The position numbers and the translations under genes were made by a program. Of a stretch of 48,814 bases of DNA, positions 36,041 to 45,057 are shown piece by piece. The stretch covers positions 1-48,814 of the forward strand of contig CAKRHW010000017.1 in the NCBI GenBank assembly GCA_934339365.1, read 5' to 3'. Source of the stretch: an uncultured Lachnospiraceae bacterium (GTDB taxonomy: Bacteria > Bacillota > Clostridia > Lachnospirales > Lachnospiraceae). The notes below the pieces were generated by a model. That model was not told the DNA's origin, did no database searches, and saw only the letters and a program-made list of their open reading frames with translations. The number at the start of each line of letters is the position of its first letter. The first letter of the stretch is position 1.

Positions 36041-38134
36041 ATGAGATTTTTTATAAAGCATGAGATTAGAGGCAGATTAAGAGTTCATTTCGACCAGAAG
36101 AGAATGTCTATTGAACAGGAAGAAAAAGTACTCTATTATCTGAATGGATGTTCGAATGTAACATCTGCAAGAGTCTATCGGAAAACTTGTGATGTCGTTG
36201 TTTTTTACCAGGGAAGACGTGAAGAGATAGTTGCAGGTTTACAGAGATTCCATTATAAAGAAGTTGAACTTCCAGCAGGACTGTTAGAACATTCCGGAAG
36301 ACAGATGAATGAGGAATATCAGGAAAGATTAATGGATCAGATTTTATATCATTATCTGAGAAAGGCATTTTTACCGGAACCGTTTAAGACGATTTATACG
36401 GTTGCCAAGTCTGTAAAATATATCTGGCATGGTGTTAAGACATTATGGAATCGTAAGATTGAAGTACCGGTATTAGATGCAACGGCTATCGGAGTTTCTA
36501 TCTTAAGAAATGATATGAATACAGCTTCTTCTGTGATGTTCCTGCTCGGAATCGGAGAATTGTTAGAGGAATGGACTCATAAGAAGTCTGTGGATGATTT
36601 GGCAAGAACGATGTCTTTAAATGTTGGAAAAGTATGGTTAAAACAGAACGGACAGGAGATTTTAGTTCCTTCTTCGGATGTACAGACAGGTGATGAGATT
36701 GTCGTTCATATGGGAAATGTGATTCCATTTGACGGTGTCGTTACAGAAGGAGAAGCGATGGTAAATCAGGCGTCTCTTACCGGAGAATCGGTACCGGTTG
36801 TGAAGAAATCAGAGAATTCTGTATATGCAGGAACGGTAGTAGAAGAAGGCGAGATTACAATTCATGTAAAACAGGTTGGTGGTTCAAGCCGGTATGAGAA
36901 GATTGTTTCTATGATTGAAGAATCAGAGAAGTTAAAATCAAACTTAGAAAGCCAGGCAGAACATTTAGCAGACCGTCTGGTTCCATATACATTAGCAGGT
37001 ACGGCACTTACGTATTTATTTACCAGAAATGTAACAAAAGCATTGTCTATTCTGATGGTTGATTTTTCGTGTGCACTGAAGTTAGCAATGCCGATTTCTG
37101 TATTATCTGCCATTCGTGAAGCGGGAAATTATAACGTAACGGTGAAAGGTGGAAAATATTTAGAGGCAGTTGCAAAAGCAGATACCATTGTATTTGACAA
37201 GACAGGAACTTTGACTAAGGCACAGCCTACGGTTACAAAGGTTGTTTCTTTCTGTGACAGAAGCTCAGATGAACTGCTTCGAATTGCAGCATGTCTAGAA
37301 GAGCATTTTCCTCATTCCATGGCAAAGGCAGTTGTCAATGCGGCGAAAGAACGGAACTTGTCTCATGAAGAAATGCATACGAAGGTTGAATATATCGTGG
37401 CACATGGTATTTCAACAACCATTAATGGAAAGAAAGCAATTATTGGAAGTTATCATTTTGTATTTGAAGATGAGAAATGTAAGATTCCGGCTGGCAAAGA
37501 ACAGGAATTTGAGAATCTTCCGGAAGAATGTTCTCATTTGTATTTAGCAATTGAAGAGGAACTTGCGGCAGTTATCTGTATTGAGGATCCTTTAAGAGAA
37601 GAGGCACCGATGGTAATACGAATGCTTCGGGAAGCAGGAATTTCTAAGATTGTTATGATGACCGGAGACAGTGAGAGAACTGCAGGTGCAATTGCTAAAA
37701 AGATAGGTCTTGATGAGTATTATTCAGAAGTTTTACCGGAAGACAAAGCACAATTTGTAGAAAAAGAAAAGAATGCAGGAAGAAAAGTTATCATGGTTGG
37801 AGATGGGATTAATGATTCACCGGCACTTTCCGCAGCAAGTGTGGGTGTTGCAATTAGTGATGGCGCAGAGATTGCCAAGGAGATTGCAGATATCACAATT
37901 GATGGTGAAAACTTATTTGAATTAGTGATGCTGAAAAAAATCAGTGATGGTTTAATTCAAAGAATTCATAGAAATTACCGCACAATTGTGGGATTTAATA
38001 CAAGTCTGATTGTGTTAGGTGTTATGGGAATTATACAGCCAACGACTTCGGCTATGCTACATAATACTTCGACTCTTGCGATTGGATTAAAGAGCATGAC
38101 AAATCTTGTACCGGACGGTGAAGTTTTAGTATAA
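36041..38134 (+). CDS. P1B-type metal ATPase lacking CPC motif, candidate ferrosome ATPase FezB
   Basis: The 697-residue pump starts at ATG 36041 (TGAGG 8 bp upstream). An N-terminal HMA-like fold (about 1-75; RGRLRVHF) lacks the CxxC metal site. Actuator motif is SLTGESVP, phosphorylation site Asp386 in DKTGT, and hinge GDGINDSPAL. In the metal-binding membrane helix, CPC is replaced by DFSCALKLAMP (Cys344), and the last helices read AMLHNTSTLAIGLKSM. This is neither a Cu/Zn/Cd type nor the SPC cobalt/iron type. Absence of Pro next to the Cys fits the P1B-6 group that contains FezB. It is paired with the DUF6110 gene. It probably moves iron into an internal compartment or out of the cell. 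Confidence 0.75.
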   Translation: MRFFIKHEIRGRLRVHFDQKRMSIEQEEKVLYYLNGCSNVTSARVYRKTCDVVVFYQGRREEIVAGLQRFHYKEVELPAGLLEHSGRQMNEEYQERLMDQILYHYLRKAFLPEPFKTIYTVAKSVKYIWHGVKTLWNRKIEVPVLDATAIGVSILRNDMNTASSVMFLLGIGELLEEWTHKKSVDDLARTMSLNVGKVWLKQNGQEILVPSSDVQTGDEIVVHMGNVIPFDGVVTEGEAMVNQASLTGESVPVVKKSENSVYAGTVVEEGEITIHVKQVGGSSRYEKIVSMIEESEKLKSNLESQAEHLADRLVPYTLAGTALTYLFTRNVTKALSILMVDFSCALKLAMPISVLSAIREAGNYNVTVKGGKYLEAVAKADTIVFDKTGTLTKAQPTVTKVVSFCDRSSDELLRIAACLEEHFPHSMAKAVVNAAKERNLSHEEMHTKVEYIVAHGISTTINGKKAIIGSYHFVFEDEKCKIPAGKEQEFENLPEECSHLYLAIEEELAAVICIEDPLREEAPMVIRMLREAGISKIVMMTGDSERTAGAIAKKIGLDEYYSEVLPEDKAQFVEKEKNAGRKVIMVGDGINDSPALSAASVGVAISDGAEIAKEIADITIDGENLFELVMLKKISDGLIQRIHRNYRTIVGFNTSLIVLGVMGIIQPTTSAMLHNTSTLAIGLKSMTNLVPDGEVLV

Positions 38135-38144
38135 CAATAAAAAG

Positions 38145-38190
38145 AGACGATACATCAATGAATTTTACGTTGATGTATCGTCTTTTTTTG
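38145..38190 (+). terminator. Terminator of the P-type ATPase gene
   Basis: AGACGATACATCAA (38145-38158) pairs perfectly with TTGATGTATCGTCT (38170-38183), followed by T residues. Confidence 0.92.
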
Positions 38191-38416
38191 TGCAAGTAAT
38201 ATGCGGAACACAGAGAAAAATCTGCATCCCGCATATGAAGAAGTTACTAAAAATAAAGTTGGTTCTTCTTCGTATCTGATACGAAAAAGAAGAGGTTTAA
38301 AGATTATATGCTGTACAAAAAGAAAGTGAAATGTACAGCGATAGTTAATTTATTAAAAGTAATCAGCCTACGCTAATTATAATAGCACATGACTAACTAA
38401 AAGGAAAGAGGGATAA
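38191..38416 (+). promoter_or_regulatory. Non-coding region with two hairpins and a promoter
   Basis: Two hairpins are visible: CTTCTTCGTATC/GATACG..AAGAAG (38265-38292) and GCTGTACA/TGTACAGC (38310-38339). A TATAAT at 38378-38383 lies 34 bp before the small ORF at 38417, with a poor -35. No larger ORF or RNA family is recognised. Confidence 0.4.
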
Positions 38417-38491
38417 ATGAGAAAAGAATTCAGTAATTCAAAAAACCTTGACAACCCAATAGAATATATGGTTAGATACCTCTACCACTAG
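38417..38491 (+). CDS. Possible 24-residue peptide gene
   Basis: ATG at 38417 follows AAGGAAAGAGGG at ideal distance; the ORF encodes 24 residues (start MRKEFSNSKNLDNP, end VRYLYH). A TATAAT precedes it and a hairpin with T run (38502-38544) follows, so it looks like a complete tiny transcription unit. There is no membrane segment or Cys. I do not recognise the peptide. It could instead be the leader ORF of the large surface-protein gene downstream. Confidence 0.4.
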   Translation: MRKEFSNSKNLDNPIEYMVRYLYH

Positions 38492-38501
38492 TTAGAAAAA
38501 T

Positions 38502-38544
38502 ATGACGATACGTTTTTAATTGTGGAACTGGACGTCATTTTTTT
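38502..38544 (+). terminator. Hairpin terminator or attenuator after the small ORF
   Basis: ATGACG (38502-38507) pairs with CGTCAT (38533-38538), extended by A/T pairs, with seven T at 38538-38544. It lies between the small ORF and the surface-protein gene, so it might attenuate that gene. Confidence 0.6.
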
Positions 38545-38640
38545 ATAAAGGAAAATGTACTGCATAATTTTTAAGAAAATGATGGCTGAGTGTGTCAGGA
38601 AAAAAGAAAAAGAAAAGGCAGTACAGGAAAGAGGTTAGGA

Positions 38641-41600
38641 ATGAAAAAAAGAAAAGGATTCAGATATGCAGGTAAAACTGTATTATCTTTGTCTCTGGCA
38701 AGTGCAGTTGCGATTGCACCTGCAACACAGGTTTTTGCATTAGAATCTGGTGTTGCATACAAAACAGGAACATTTTATGGGAAAGCACAGGGATTTCGTA
38801 ATGCGGAAGTAGAAGTTGCAGTGACGATTGCAAAAGATGGAAACGCTTATAAAATCAATGAGGTAAAGGCAGACAGTACACCGCTTGTAAATGCGGATCA
38901 GTCATATTGGAAAAAAGCAGTTACCTTAACAGAACAAATTAAGGAAAAGAACGGTACAGAAGGGGTAGATACTGTTTCTGGTGCAACAATCAGTTCAAAA
39001 GCAATTTTAAAGGCTGCAAATCTTGCAATTGCGGCAGCGAAAAATGATGAAAACTATTGTTTTGATGGTGGAGAAGGAACAAAAGCATCTCCATACCTGA
39101 TTGCTTCGGCAAAGACATTTCGTGCATTTTCTGAAAAGGTCAATGAGGGAGTTTCTTATGCTCAAAAATACATTGAGTTAAATAAGGATATTGATTTATC
39201 AGGGGAAGAATGGACACCGATTGGTACGGCACAACATCCGTTTGATGGTTATTTCAATGGAAGAGCACATAAGATCAGCGGACTTACGATTGGAAGTAAA
39301 ACAGCACCGAAGGATCTTGCCTATGCAGGATTATTTGGATATGCATTAAATACAGCTGTATTCGAACAGGTAAATGTGGAGGATGCTTCTATTTATCTTA
39401 AAACAACAGGAAAAACAGGAGCCCATGCTGGTCTTGTTTTAGCTTATGCAAAAGTTGATACAAAGACAGCTGCGGGAACCGTTTTAAATCGCTGTAAGGC
39501 AACGGGAAAGATTCAGGTAGATACACAGGGAAATTCAGCAGCAATGGCTGGAGGAATCATTGGATTTATCAATCAATACGGTGTCCTGGCAAATAGTGAA
39601 GCGTCTGTTGATGTAGAGGTTTCTACAGATGGAAAGCCGGCAAATGCAGGCGGCTTTGTTGGATTTAGCAGCATCAATGGTCTTATGATCAATAACTATG
39701 CAGATGGAGCTGTTACAGTGAAATCAGAAAATGAGAGTGCAAGTTCTGCCGGAGGTTTTGCCGGAGGAGCAAGTGGTCTGATTTACAATTGTGTTGCAGC
39801 AGGAACAGCTTCTTCTGAAAATGAAAAAGTAAATGTCGGAGGCTTAGCAGGAAATGTTACGAATGCAGCATTTGTAAAGTCAAGTTATTATCTGGAAGGA
39901 CAAAAAAATGCAGCCGGCAAGGTCAGCGGAGTGGTAGATAAAACCGTAAAGAGTGTAAGTATAGCACAGTTACAGTCAGCATCCTTTGCAGAGGAACTGC
40001 AAAAAAATCTTACCGGAAAAAATATCAAATCCTTTGCAGAAGAAATTTCGAAAACAGATGCGGTAAAGAAATTAGATTATCAGGCTTTAGCAGACAGAAT
40101 CAGCCAGGAATATTATTGCTGGCAGCTGTCAGAGAAAAAACTGACACATACCGATGATGTTTATGTAGATACGGAACCGGATGCAGATATTTTTGCAGCA
40201 GGAGACGGAACAAAGGAACATCCTTATGAGATTTCAAATGAAAAGCAGTTGAGAGATTTTGCAAAATCGTTAAATGATTTTATTACATACAAAGATAAAT
40301 ATGTGGTTGTGACAGACAATATTGAAATCGGAAAAGAAGAGTGGGTTCCGGTAGGACAGGGAGAATACGCATTTGAAGGTAATTTTGACGGATGGTCACA
40401 TACGATTTCAAATCTGAATATTGGAACGAAAAATCAGCCATATGAAGATCAGGGAGAATCTATGTATGGTTTATTTACAGCACTTGATGCAGGCGCTGTT
40501 GTAAAGAATCTGAATCTGAATGTTTCTTTCTGGGTTCAGGGAGATGCAACCGTTTATGTTGGTGGTGTAACCGGTTATTTAAACAAGGCAGAAGTAAATC
40601 ATGTAACAGTAACCGGAAATGTTTTTGGAAAGAGTGATCAAAGAAACGGATATTATGCAAATAATTTTGTGGGAGGAATTGCAGGATATCTGTCAAGAGG
40701 AAAAATAGTGAATTCTAATGTTACCGGAGATCTTCGCTCAGAGTCAACAGGAGCAATTGCAGAATGCGGAGGAATTGCGGGATTAAGTAACAGAGGTCTT
40801 GTCGCAAACAGTTATGTACGTGGAAATATCAGTGGAACATCAGACCGTTCTTTAGAAGGAATGCCATCTCTTGGAGGAATCGTTGGTGTTCATGCGGGAA
40901 CAATTGTAAACTGCTATGCAGATACGAGTGTCATTGCAGAATGTTATTCTCAATACGTGGGTGCTATCTCAGGATGGGCAACCGGAATTGCGGATACATT
41001 CCAGAGTTACTATAACAAAGAAGCAGTTTTAATGACCGGAAAAGGAACAAAGGATGAGCAAAAGATTGCACCTGCAATTCCGATTGGATGGGCAGTAGGT
41101 GCAGGAACGAACGATGAAGGAGTTCCTTTTACAGGAAGTGTAACTTTGAATGTGGAAGGATTAGAAGCAAAAGACTTTACAGCAGATTATCTTGCTGGAA
41201 AGTTAAATGAGAATCTGAAGAAACTGAATGAAGATCTTGAAAATGGTGGAAGACAGCGGGGATTCTGGACAGGAAGTAAGGAACTTGCAGATTCTGTAAA
41301 GGCCTGGGTGGTTTCAGATGGAATTGCAAAACCAGAAGGAAAAGTACAGACACCGGTTTATGCAAAGAAACAGACAGAAGCAGCAATCAAAGAGATTTTA
41401 AAAAGAGCAGAGCCAAAAGGAAAAGCAGGAATTTATTATGGCAGAAGTGAGGATAAATCCTTAGTAGTATCTCTTTTAGTGGAAAAAGACGGATCATACA
41501 AAGAAATAAAAGTAGTAAATGGTACCAGTGATGAAAAGACAAACCAGCAGATTGCAGAAGTATTAAAGAGTGCGGATACAGAAAAATTAGAAGACGGAAA

Positions 41601-43329
41601 CTTTAAGCGGGCAATCGAAAAGGCAATTGAGAAAGCGAAGAAAGATGATGCAACCAGATATGGAAAAGCAACGGATGATCTTTTTGCAGGTGGAAAGGGA
41701 ACAAAGGAAGACCCATGGCAGATTGCAAATGAAACACAGCTTCGTAATTTTGCGTTAAATGTAAATGAAGATGAAAACTATAAAGATAAGTATGTGGTGC
41801 TGACACAATCAATTACTTTAACATCAGACTGGCAGACAGCCGGTGGACAGGCAAGCAGTCCATGGCCATTTTCAGGTCATTTCGATGGAAAGGGTTATAC
41901 CATTTCAAATCTTAAAATTGGAAAAAAAGAAGCACCGGCTACGATGTACTTTGGAGGATTTTTCGCATATGTATATGGCGGAACCGTTAAAAATGTAAGA
42001 TTTGATCATGCAGAGATTTACATGGAAAATGTTGGTGGAAGACGTATGTATGCCGGAATTTTAGCCGGATGCGCTGAAGGAAGAAAAGCAGACAGCTATT
42101 TTGATGAAATTGAAGTAAACGGAATTGTATCCGCTCATACGGATTCAAGTTCTTGTACAGCAGCAGGAATTGTCGGACAGATGACAGGAGGAGCTCTTAC
42201 GAATTCTACAGCAAATGTAGAAGTAACAGCGAATTCAAATTCATCTTCTACTTATGCGGCAGCATTAGTTGCACTGCCATCATGGGGCATTGTGATGAAT
42301 AATAAAGCAAAAGGAAAAGTAACATCAGAGGCACCGATGAATAAAGCATCGATTGGTGGTATTGGCGGATTCAATGCCGGTGTTTGCCTGAATAATGTTG
42401 CAGAAGTGGAACTGATTGCAAAAAACAGTACAACAGATGTCGGAGCCATTGCAGGACGTCATACAGGAATTGCATATTTAGGAAACAGCTATTATGATCA
42501 TAAGATGGCACAGCAGACAGGAAGCACTAAAATTACGAAGACAAAAGCAGTAGGTGTTCAGGTCAATGATGAAATTTATAATGTTAAGAATTATGCAGAC
42601 CTGACACAGGAAGAAATCGTTCAGGCTTTAAATAAAACAAATCTTGCAGCAGATAACAAAATTTTCAAAGATGGAATGGATACATTAAAAGAAAGCTATG
42701 GAATTACATTGCCGGAAGATGTGAAATTTTTATCATGGAAAACGACAGATGATGGAATTGAATTAGTAAAAGACTGGAACCGTACAACTACAAACAATGT
42801 GACAAAGCCTGCGGATGACAAAAAACAGAATGCAGTAACAAACAATACGGAGACTAAAAATACAACAACAGTCAAGAAAAACATCAAAAAAGGAATGATA
42901 ATTAAGCTGAAAAAAGGAAAGTCAGCAGGAGTTTATCGTGTAATTTCTACGAAGGCAGGAAAAGTTTCTGTAAGTTATCAGAAAGCATATAGCAAGAAGC
43001 AGAAAAAGGTTGTTATTCCGGCAACGATTACAATTCAGGGAAAGAAATGTAAGGTAACACAAATTGCAAATTATGCATTTAAAAACCAGAAAAATCTTGT
43101 CAGTGTATCAGTTGGCAGAAATGTTACGAAGATTGGAAAAAATGCATGGAAAAATGCAAAATCATTAAAGAAGATTGTAATCAAAAATAAAAGTATAAAA
43201 GTAACACGAATTGGAAAGAATGCTTTTGAGACAGGAACAAAAACAAGAATCGTCCTTCCTGGAAAAAACATCAAAAAAGTATTTGAAAAAAAATATCAAA
43301 AGAAAAGCTTGCGTTTTTTAGAAAGTTAG
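38641..43329 (+). CDS. Giant secreted surface protein: FMN-binding domain, GLUG repeats, BspA-type tail
   Basis: The 1562-residue product starts MKKRKGFRYAGK after AGGAAAGAGG, with a signal peptide cut near QVFALES (about residue 34). An FMN_bind domain (about 38-125) has the flavinylation-type motif DTVSGATISS, where the Thr would carry covalent FMN added by ApbE. Three long beta-helical blocks with GLUG-like repeats follow, each opening with a similar unit (GGEGTKASPYLIAS, GDGTKEHPYEIS, GKGTKEDPWQIAN). A second, degenerate FMN_bind-like segment lacking the SGAT motif lies about 935-1010. The end (about 1420-1562) is an LRR_5/BspA-type module. Extracellular electron transfer or adhesion are possible roles; both are inferred. 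Confidence 0.82.
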   Translation: MKKRKGFRYAGKTVLSLSLASAVAIAPATQVFALESGVAYKTGTFYGKAQGFRNAEVEVAVTIAKDGNAYKINEVKADSTPLVNADQSYWKKAVTLTEQIKEKNGTEGVDTVSGATISSKAILKAANLAIAAAKNDENYCFDGGEGTKASPYLIASAKTFRAFSEKVNEGVSYAQKYIELNKDIDLSGEEWTPIGTAQHPFDGYFNGRAHKISGLTIGSKTAPKDLAYAGLFGYALNTAVFEQVNVEDASIYLKTTGKTGAHAGLVLAYAKVDTKTAAGTVLNRCKATGKIQVDTQGNSAAMAGGIIGFINQYGVLANSEASVDVEVSTDGKPANAGGFVGFSSINGLMINNYADGAVTVKSENESASSAGGFAGGASGLIYNCVAAGTASSENEKVNVGGLAGNVTNAAFVKSSYYLEGQKNAAGKVSGVVDKTVKSVSIAQLQSASFAEELQKNLTGKNIKSFAEEISKTDAVKKLDYQALADRISQEYYCWQLSEKKLTHTDDVYVDTEPDADIFAAGDGTKEHPYEISNEKQLRDFAKSLNDFITYKDKYVVVTDNIEIGKEEWVPVGQGEYAFEGNFDGWSHTISNLNIGTKNQPYEDQGESMYGLFTALDAGAVVKNLNLNVSFWVQGDATVYVGGVTGYLNKAEVNHVTVTGNVFGKSDQRNGYYANNFVGGIAGYLSRGKIVNSNVTGDLRSESTGAIAECGGIAGLSNRGLVANSYVRGNISGTSDRSLEGMPSLGGIVGVHAGTIVNCYADTSVIAECYSQYVGAISGWATGIADTFQSYYNKEAVLMTGKGTKDEQKIAPAIPIGWAVGAGTNDEGVPFTGSVTLNVEGLEAKDFTADYLAGKLNENLKKLNEDLENGGRQRGFWTGSKELADSVKAWVVSDGIAKPEGKVQTPVYAKKQTEAAIKEILKRAEPKGKAGIYYGRSEDKSLVVSLLVEKDGSYKEIKVVNGTSDEKTNQQIAEVLKSADTEKLEDGNFKRAIEKAIEKAKKDDATRYGKATDDLFAGGKGTKEDPWQIANETQLRNFALNVNEDENYKDKYVVLTQSITLTSDWQTAGGQASSPWPFSGHFDGKGYTISNLKIGKKEAPATMYFGGFFAYVYGGTVKNVRFDHAEIYMENVGGRRMYAGILAGCAEGRKADSYFDEIEVNGIVSAHTDSSSCTAAGIVGQMTGGALTNSTANVEVTANSNSSSTYAAALVALPSWGIVMNNKAKGKVTSEAPMNKASIGGIGGFNAGVCLNNVAEVELIAKNSTTDVGAIAGRHTGIAYLGNSYYDHKMAQQTGSTKITKTKAVGVQVNDEIYNVKNYADLTQEEIVQALNKTNLAADNKIFKDGMDTLKESYGITLPEDVKFLSWKTTDDGIELVKDWNRTTTNNVTKPADDKKQNAVTNNTETKNTTTVKKNIKKGMIIKLKKGKSAGVYRVISTKAGKVSVSYQKAYSKKQKKVVIPATITIQGKKCKVTQIANYAFKNQKNLVSVSVGRNVTKIGKNAWKNAKSLKKIVIKNKSIKVTRIGKNAFETGTKTRIVLPGKNIKKVFEKKYQKKSLRFLES

Positions 43330-43360
43330 TGTAATATCATCTCTGTTAGGTAACACTAAC
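43309..43360 (+). promoter_or_regulatory. Enolase promoter with GTTAG-N6-CTAAC operator
   Basis: TTGCGT (43309-43314), 17 bp, TAATAT (43332-43337); the palindrome GTTAGGTAACACTAAC (43345-43360) starts 8 bp after the -10, over the transcription start. The -35 and spacer lie inside the end of the upstream gene. The leader to 43551 also holds a CCTGCCAG/CTGGCAGG hairpin (43452-43482) without T run. Confidence 0.65.
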
Positions 43361-43551
43361 AAGTGAATAAGTCGTTATGCAGATTCCAATAAGAGAAATG
43401 AAATAATCAGATACGAAACGCCACGTAGAAAGATAAAGAAATAATTTCTTGCCTGCCAGACTGAATGAACGCAGCTGGCAGGGGATTTCTGTGTAAATCA
43501 TGTTTGGAAATAAGTTTTTTGACAGATAAAACAATTTTAGGAGGAATAGCA

Positions 43552-44856
43552 ATGCAGAATGTAGTAATTGAAAAAGTAGTTGGAAGAGAAATTTTAGACT
43601 CAAGAGGTAATCCTACTGTAGAAGCGGAAGTTTATCTTTCTGATGGAACAATCGGAAGAGGTACAGCTCCAAGTGGTGCATCTACAGGAGAGTTTGAAGC
43701 GTTAGAGTTAAGAGATGGTGATAAGAAGCGTTATCTTGGTAAAGGTGTTTTAAAGGCTGTTGAGAATGTAAATACAATTATCAATGATACAATTAAAGGA
43801 ATGGATCCATCTGACATCTATGCAGTAGATCAGGCAATGATTCAGGCAGATGGAACAAAGGATAAGTCAAAACTTGGCGCGAATGCAATTCTTGCTGTTT
43901 CAATTGCAAGCGTGAAAGCAGCAGCAAATTCCTTACAGATACCACTTTATCAGTTACTTGGCGGTGTGAATGGCAATAAGCTTCCACTTCCGATGATGAA
44001 TATTTTAAATGGAGGTGCACATGCAGCAAATACAGTAGATGTACAGGAATTCATGATTATGCCAGCCGGAGCACCAAGCTTTAAAGAAGGACTTCGCTGG
44101 TGTGCAGAAGTTTTCCATGCGTTAGCAGCACTTTTAAAAGAAAGAGGACTTGCAACATCTGTTGGTGATGAAGGAGGATTTGCTCCTGATTTAGCAAGTG
44201 ATGAAGAAGCAATTGAATGCATCTTAGAGGCAGTTAAGAGAGCAGGATATGAACCTGGAAAAGATTTCGTTTTAGCAATGGATGCAGCATCAAGTGAATG
44301 GAAAGGCTCTAAGAAGGGTGAATATGTTCTTCCTAAGTGTGGCAAGAAGTTTACATCATCAGAGTTAATTGAACACTGGAAGAAATTAATTGATAAATAT
44401 CCAATTTATTCAATCGAAGATGGATTAGATGAAGAAGACTGGGACGGATGGCAGGAAATGACAAAAGAAATTGGCGATCGTGTACAGTTAGTCGGAGATG
44501 ATTTATTTGTAACAAATACAGAAAGACTGAAGAAAGGTATTGAATTAGGATGTGGTAATTCCATCTTGATTAAGTTAAATCAGATTGGTTCTGTTTCAGA
44601 GACATTAAATGCGATTAAGATGGCACATAAAGCCGGTTATACAGCAATCGCATCACACCGTTCAGGAGAAACAGAAGATACAACAATTGCTGATTTAGCT
44701 GTAGCTTTGAATACATGTCAGATTAAGACAGGTGCTCCAAGCCGAAGCGAACGTGTTGCAAAATACAATCAGTTATTAAGAATTGAAGAAAATCTTGGAG
44801 AAGCAACAGAATTTCCAGGAAAAGCAGCATTTGGTTTTGAAGCAGCAAATAAGTAG
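43552..44856 (+). CDS. eno: Enolase
   Basis: The 434-residue glycolytic enzyme converts 2-phosphoglycerate to phosphoenolpyruvate and needs Mg2+. The start MQNVVIEKVVGREILDSRG follows TTAGGAGGAATAG; an upstream in-frame ATG gives a non-homologous extension. Conserved blocks are GAPSGASTGEFEALELRD-like (here GTAPSGASTGEFEA), MMNILNGGAHAANTVDVQE, the metal ligands in LAMDAASSEW, SIEDGLDEEDW, and GDDLFVTN, and the catalytic Lys in ILIKLNQIGSVSET plus ASHRSGETED. Usually constitutive, here it stands behind the putative iron-regulon operator. A terminator follows. Confidence 0.97.
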   Translation: MQNVVIEKVVGREILDSRGNPTVEAEVYLSDGTIGRGTAPSGASTGEFEALELRDGDKKRYLGKGVLKAVENVNTIINDTIKGMDPSDIYAVDQAMIQADGTKDKSKLGANAILAVSIASVKAAANSLQIPLYQLLGGVNGNKLPLPMMNILNGGAHAANTVDVQEFMIMPAGAPSFKEGLRWCAEVFHALAALLKERGLATSVGDEGGFAPDLASDEEAIECILEAVKRAGYEPGKDFVLAMDAASSEWKGSKKGEYVLPKCGKKFTSSELIEHWKKLIDKYPIYSIEDGLDEEDWDGWQEMTKEIGDRVQLVGDDLFVTNTERLKKGIELGCGNSILIKLNQIGSVSETLNAIKMAHKAGYTAIASHRSGETEDTTIADLAVALNTCQIKTGAPSRSERVAKYNQLLRIEENLGEATEFPGKAAFGFEAANK

Positions 44857-44915
44857 TTAGCAATCGCTAAATTTAGCTTAGCTATAAAGTCAAAATTCCT
44901 AAATCAAAAAGAAGG

Positions 44916-44951
44916 GAAAGCATCACACGAATGGTGGGATGCTTTCTTTTT
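44916..44951 (+). terminator. Terminator of enolase
   Basis: GAAAGCATC (44916-44924) pairs with GATGCTTTC (44938-44946), with inner CAC/GTG and five T. Confidence 0.9.
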
Positions 44952-45003
44952 GTCTAAATGGAACAAAGATGACTGTTTGGGAATAGTAATCGTATCAGAC
45001 GAG

Positions 45004-45038
45004 TGATATAATACTACCGAATGTTAGAAAACACTAAC
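45004..45038 (+). promoter_or_regulatory. Promoter of the decayed AraC/ABC locus with GTTAG-N6-CTAAC operator
   Basis: An extended -10 (TGATATAAT, 45004-45012) without clear -35 is followed 11 bp later by the palindrome GTTAGAAAACACTAAC (45023-45038). The operator is perfect although the genes behind it are broken. Confidence 0.65.
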
Positions 45039-45057
45039 AGAAGAAAGGAGGAGACAG

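Noticed and set aside
38471..38486. Imperfect GTTAG-N6-CTACC resembling the shared operator upstream of the giant surface protein
   Set aside because: One mismatch, and it lies within the small ORF codons rather than at a clear promoter, so it was not counted in the set.
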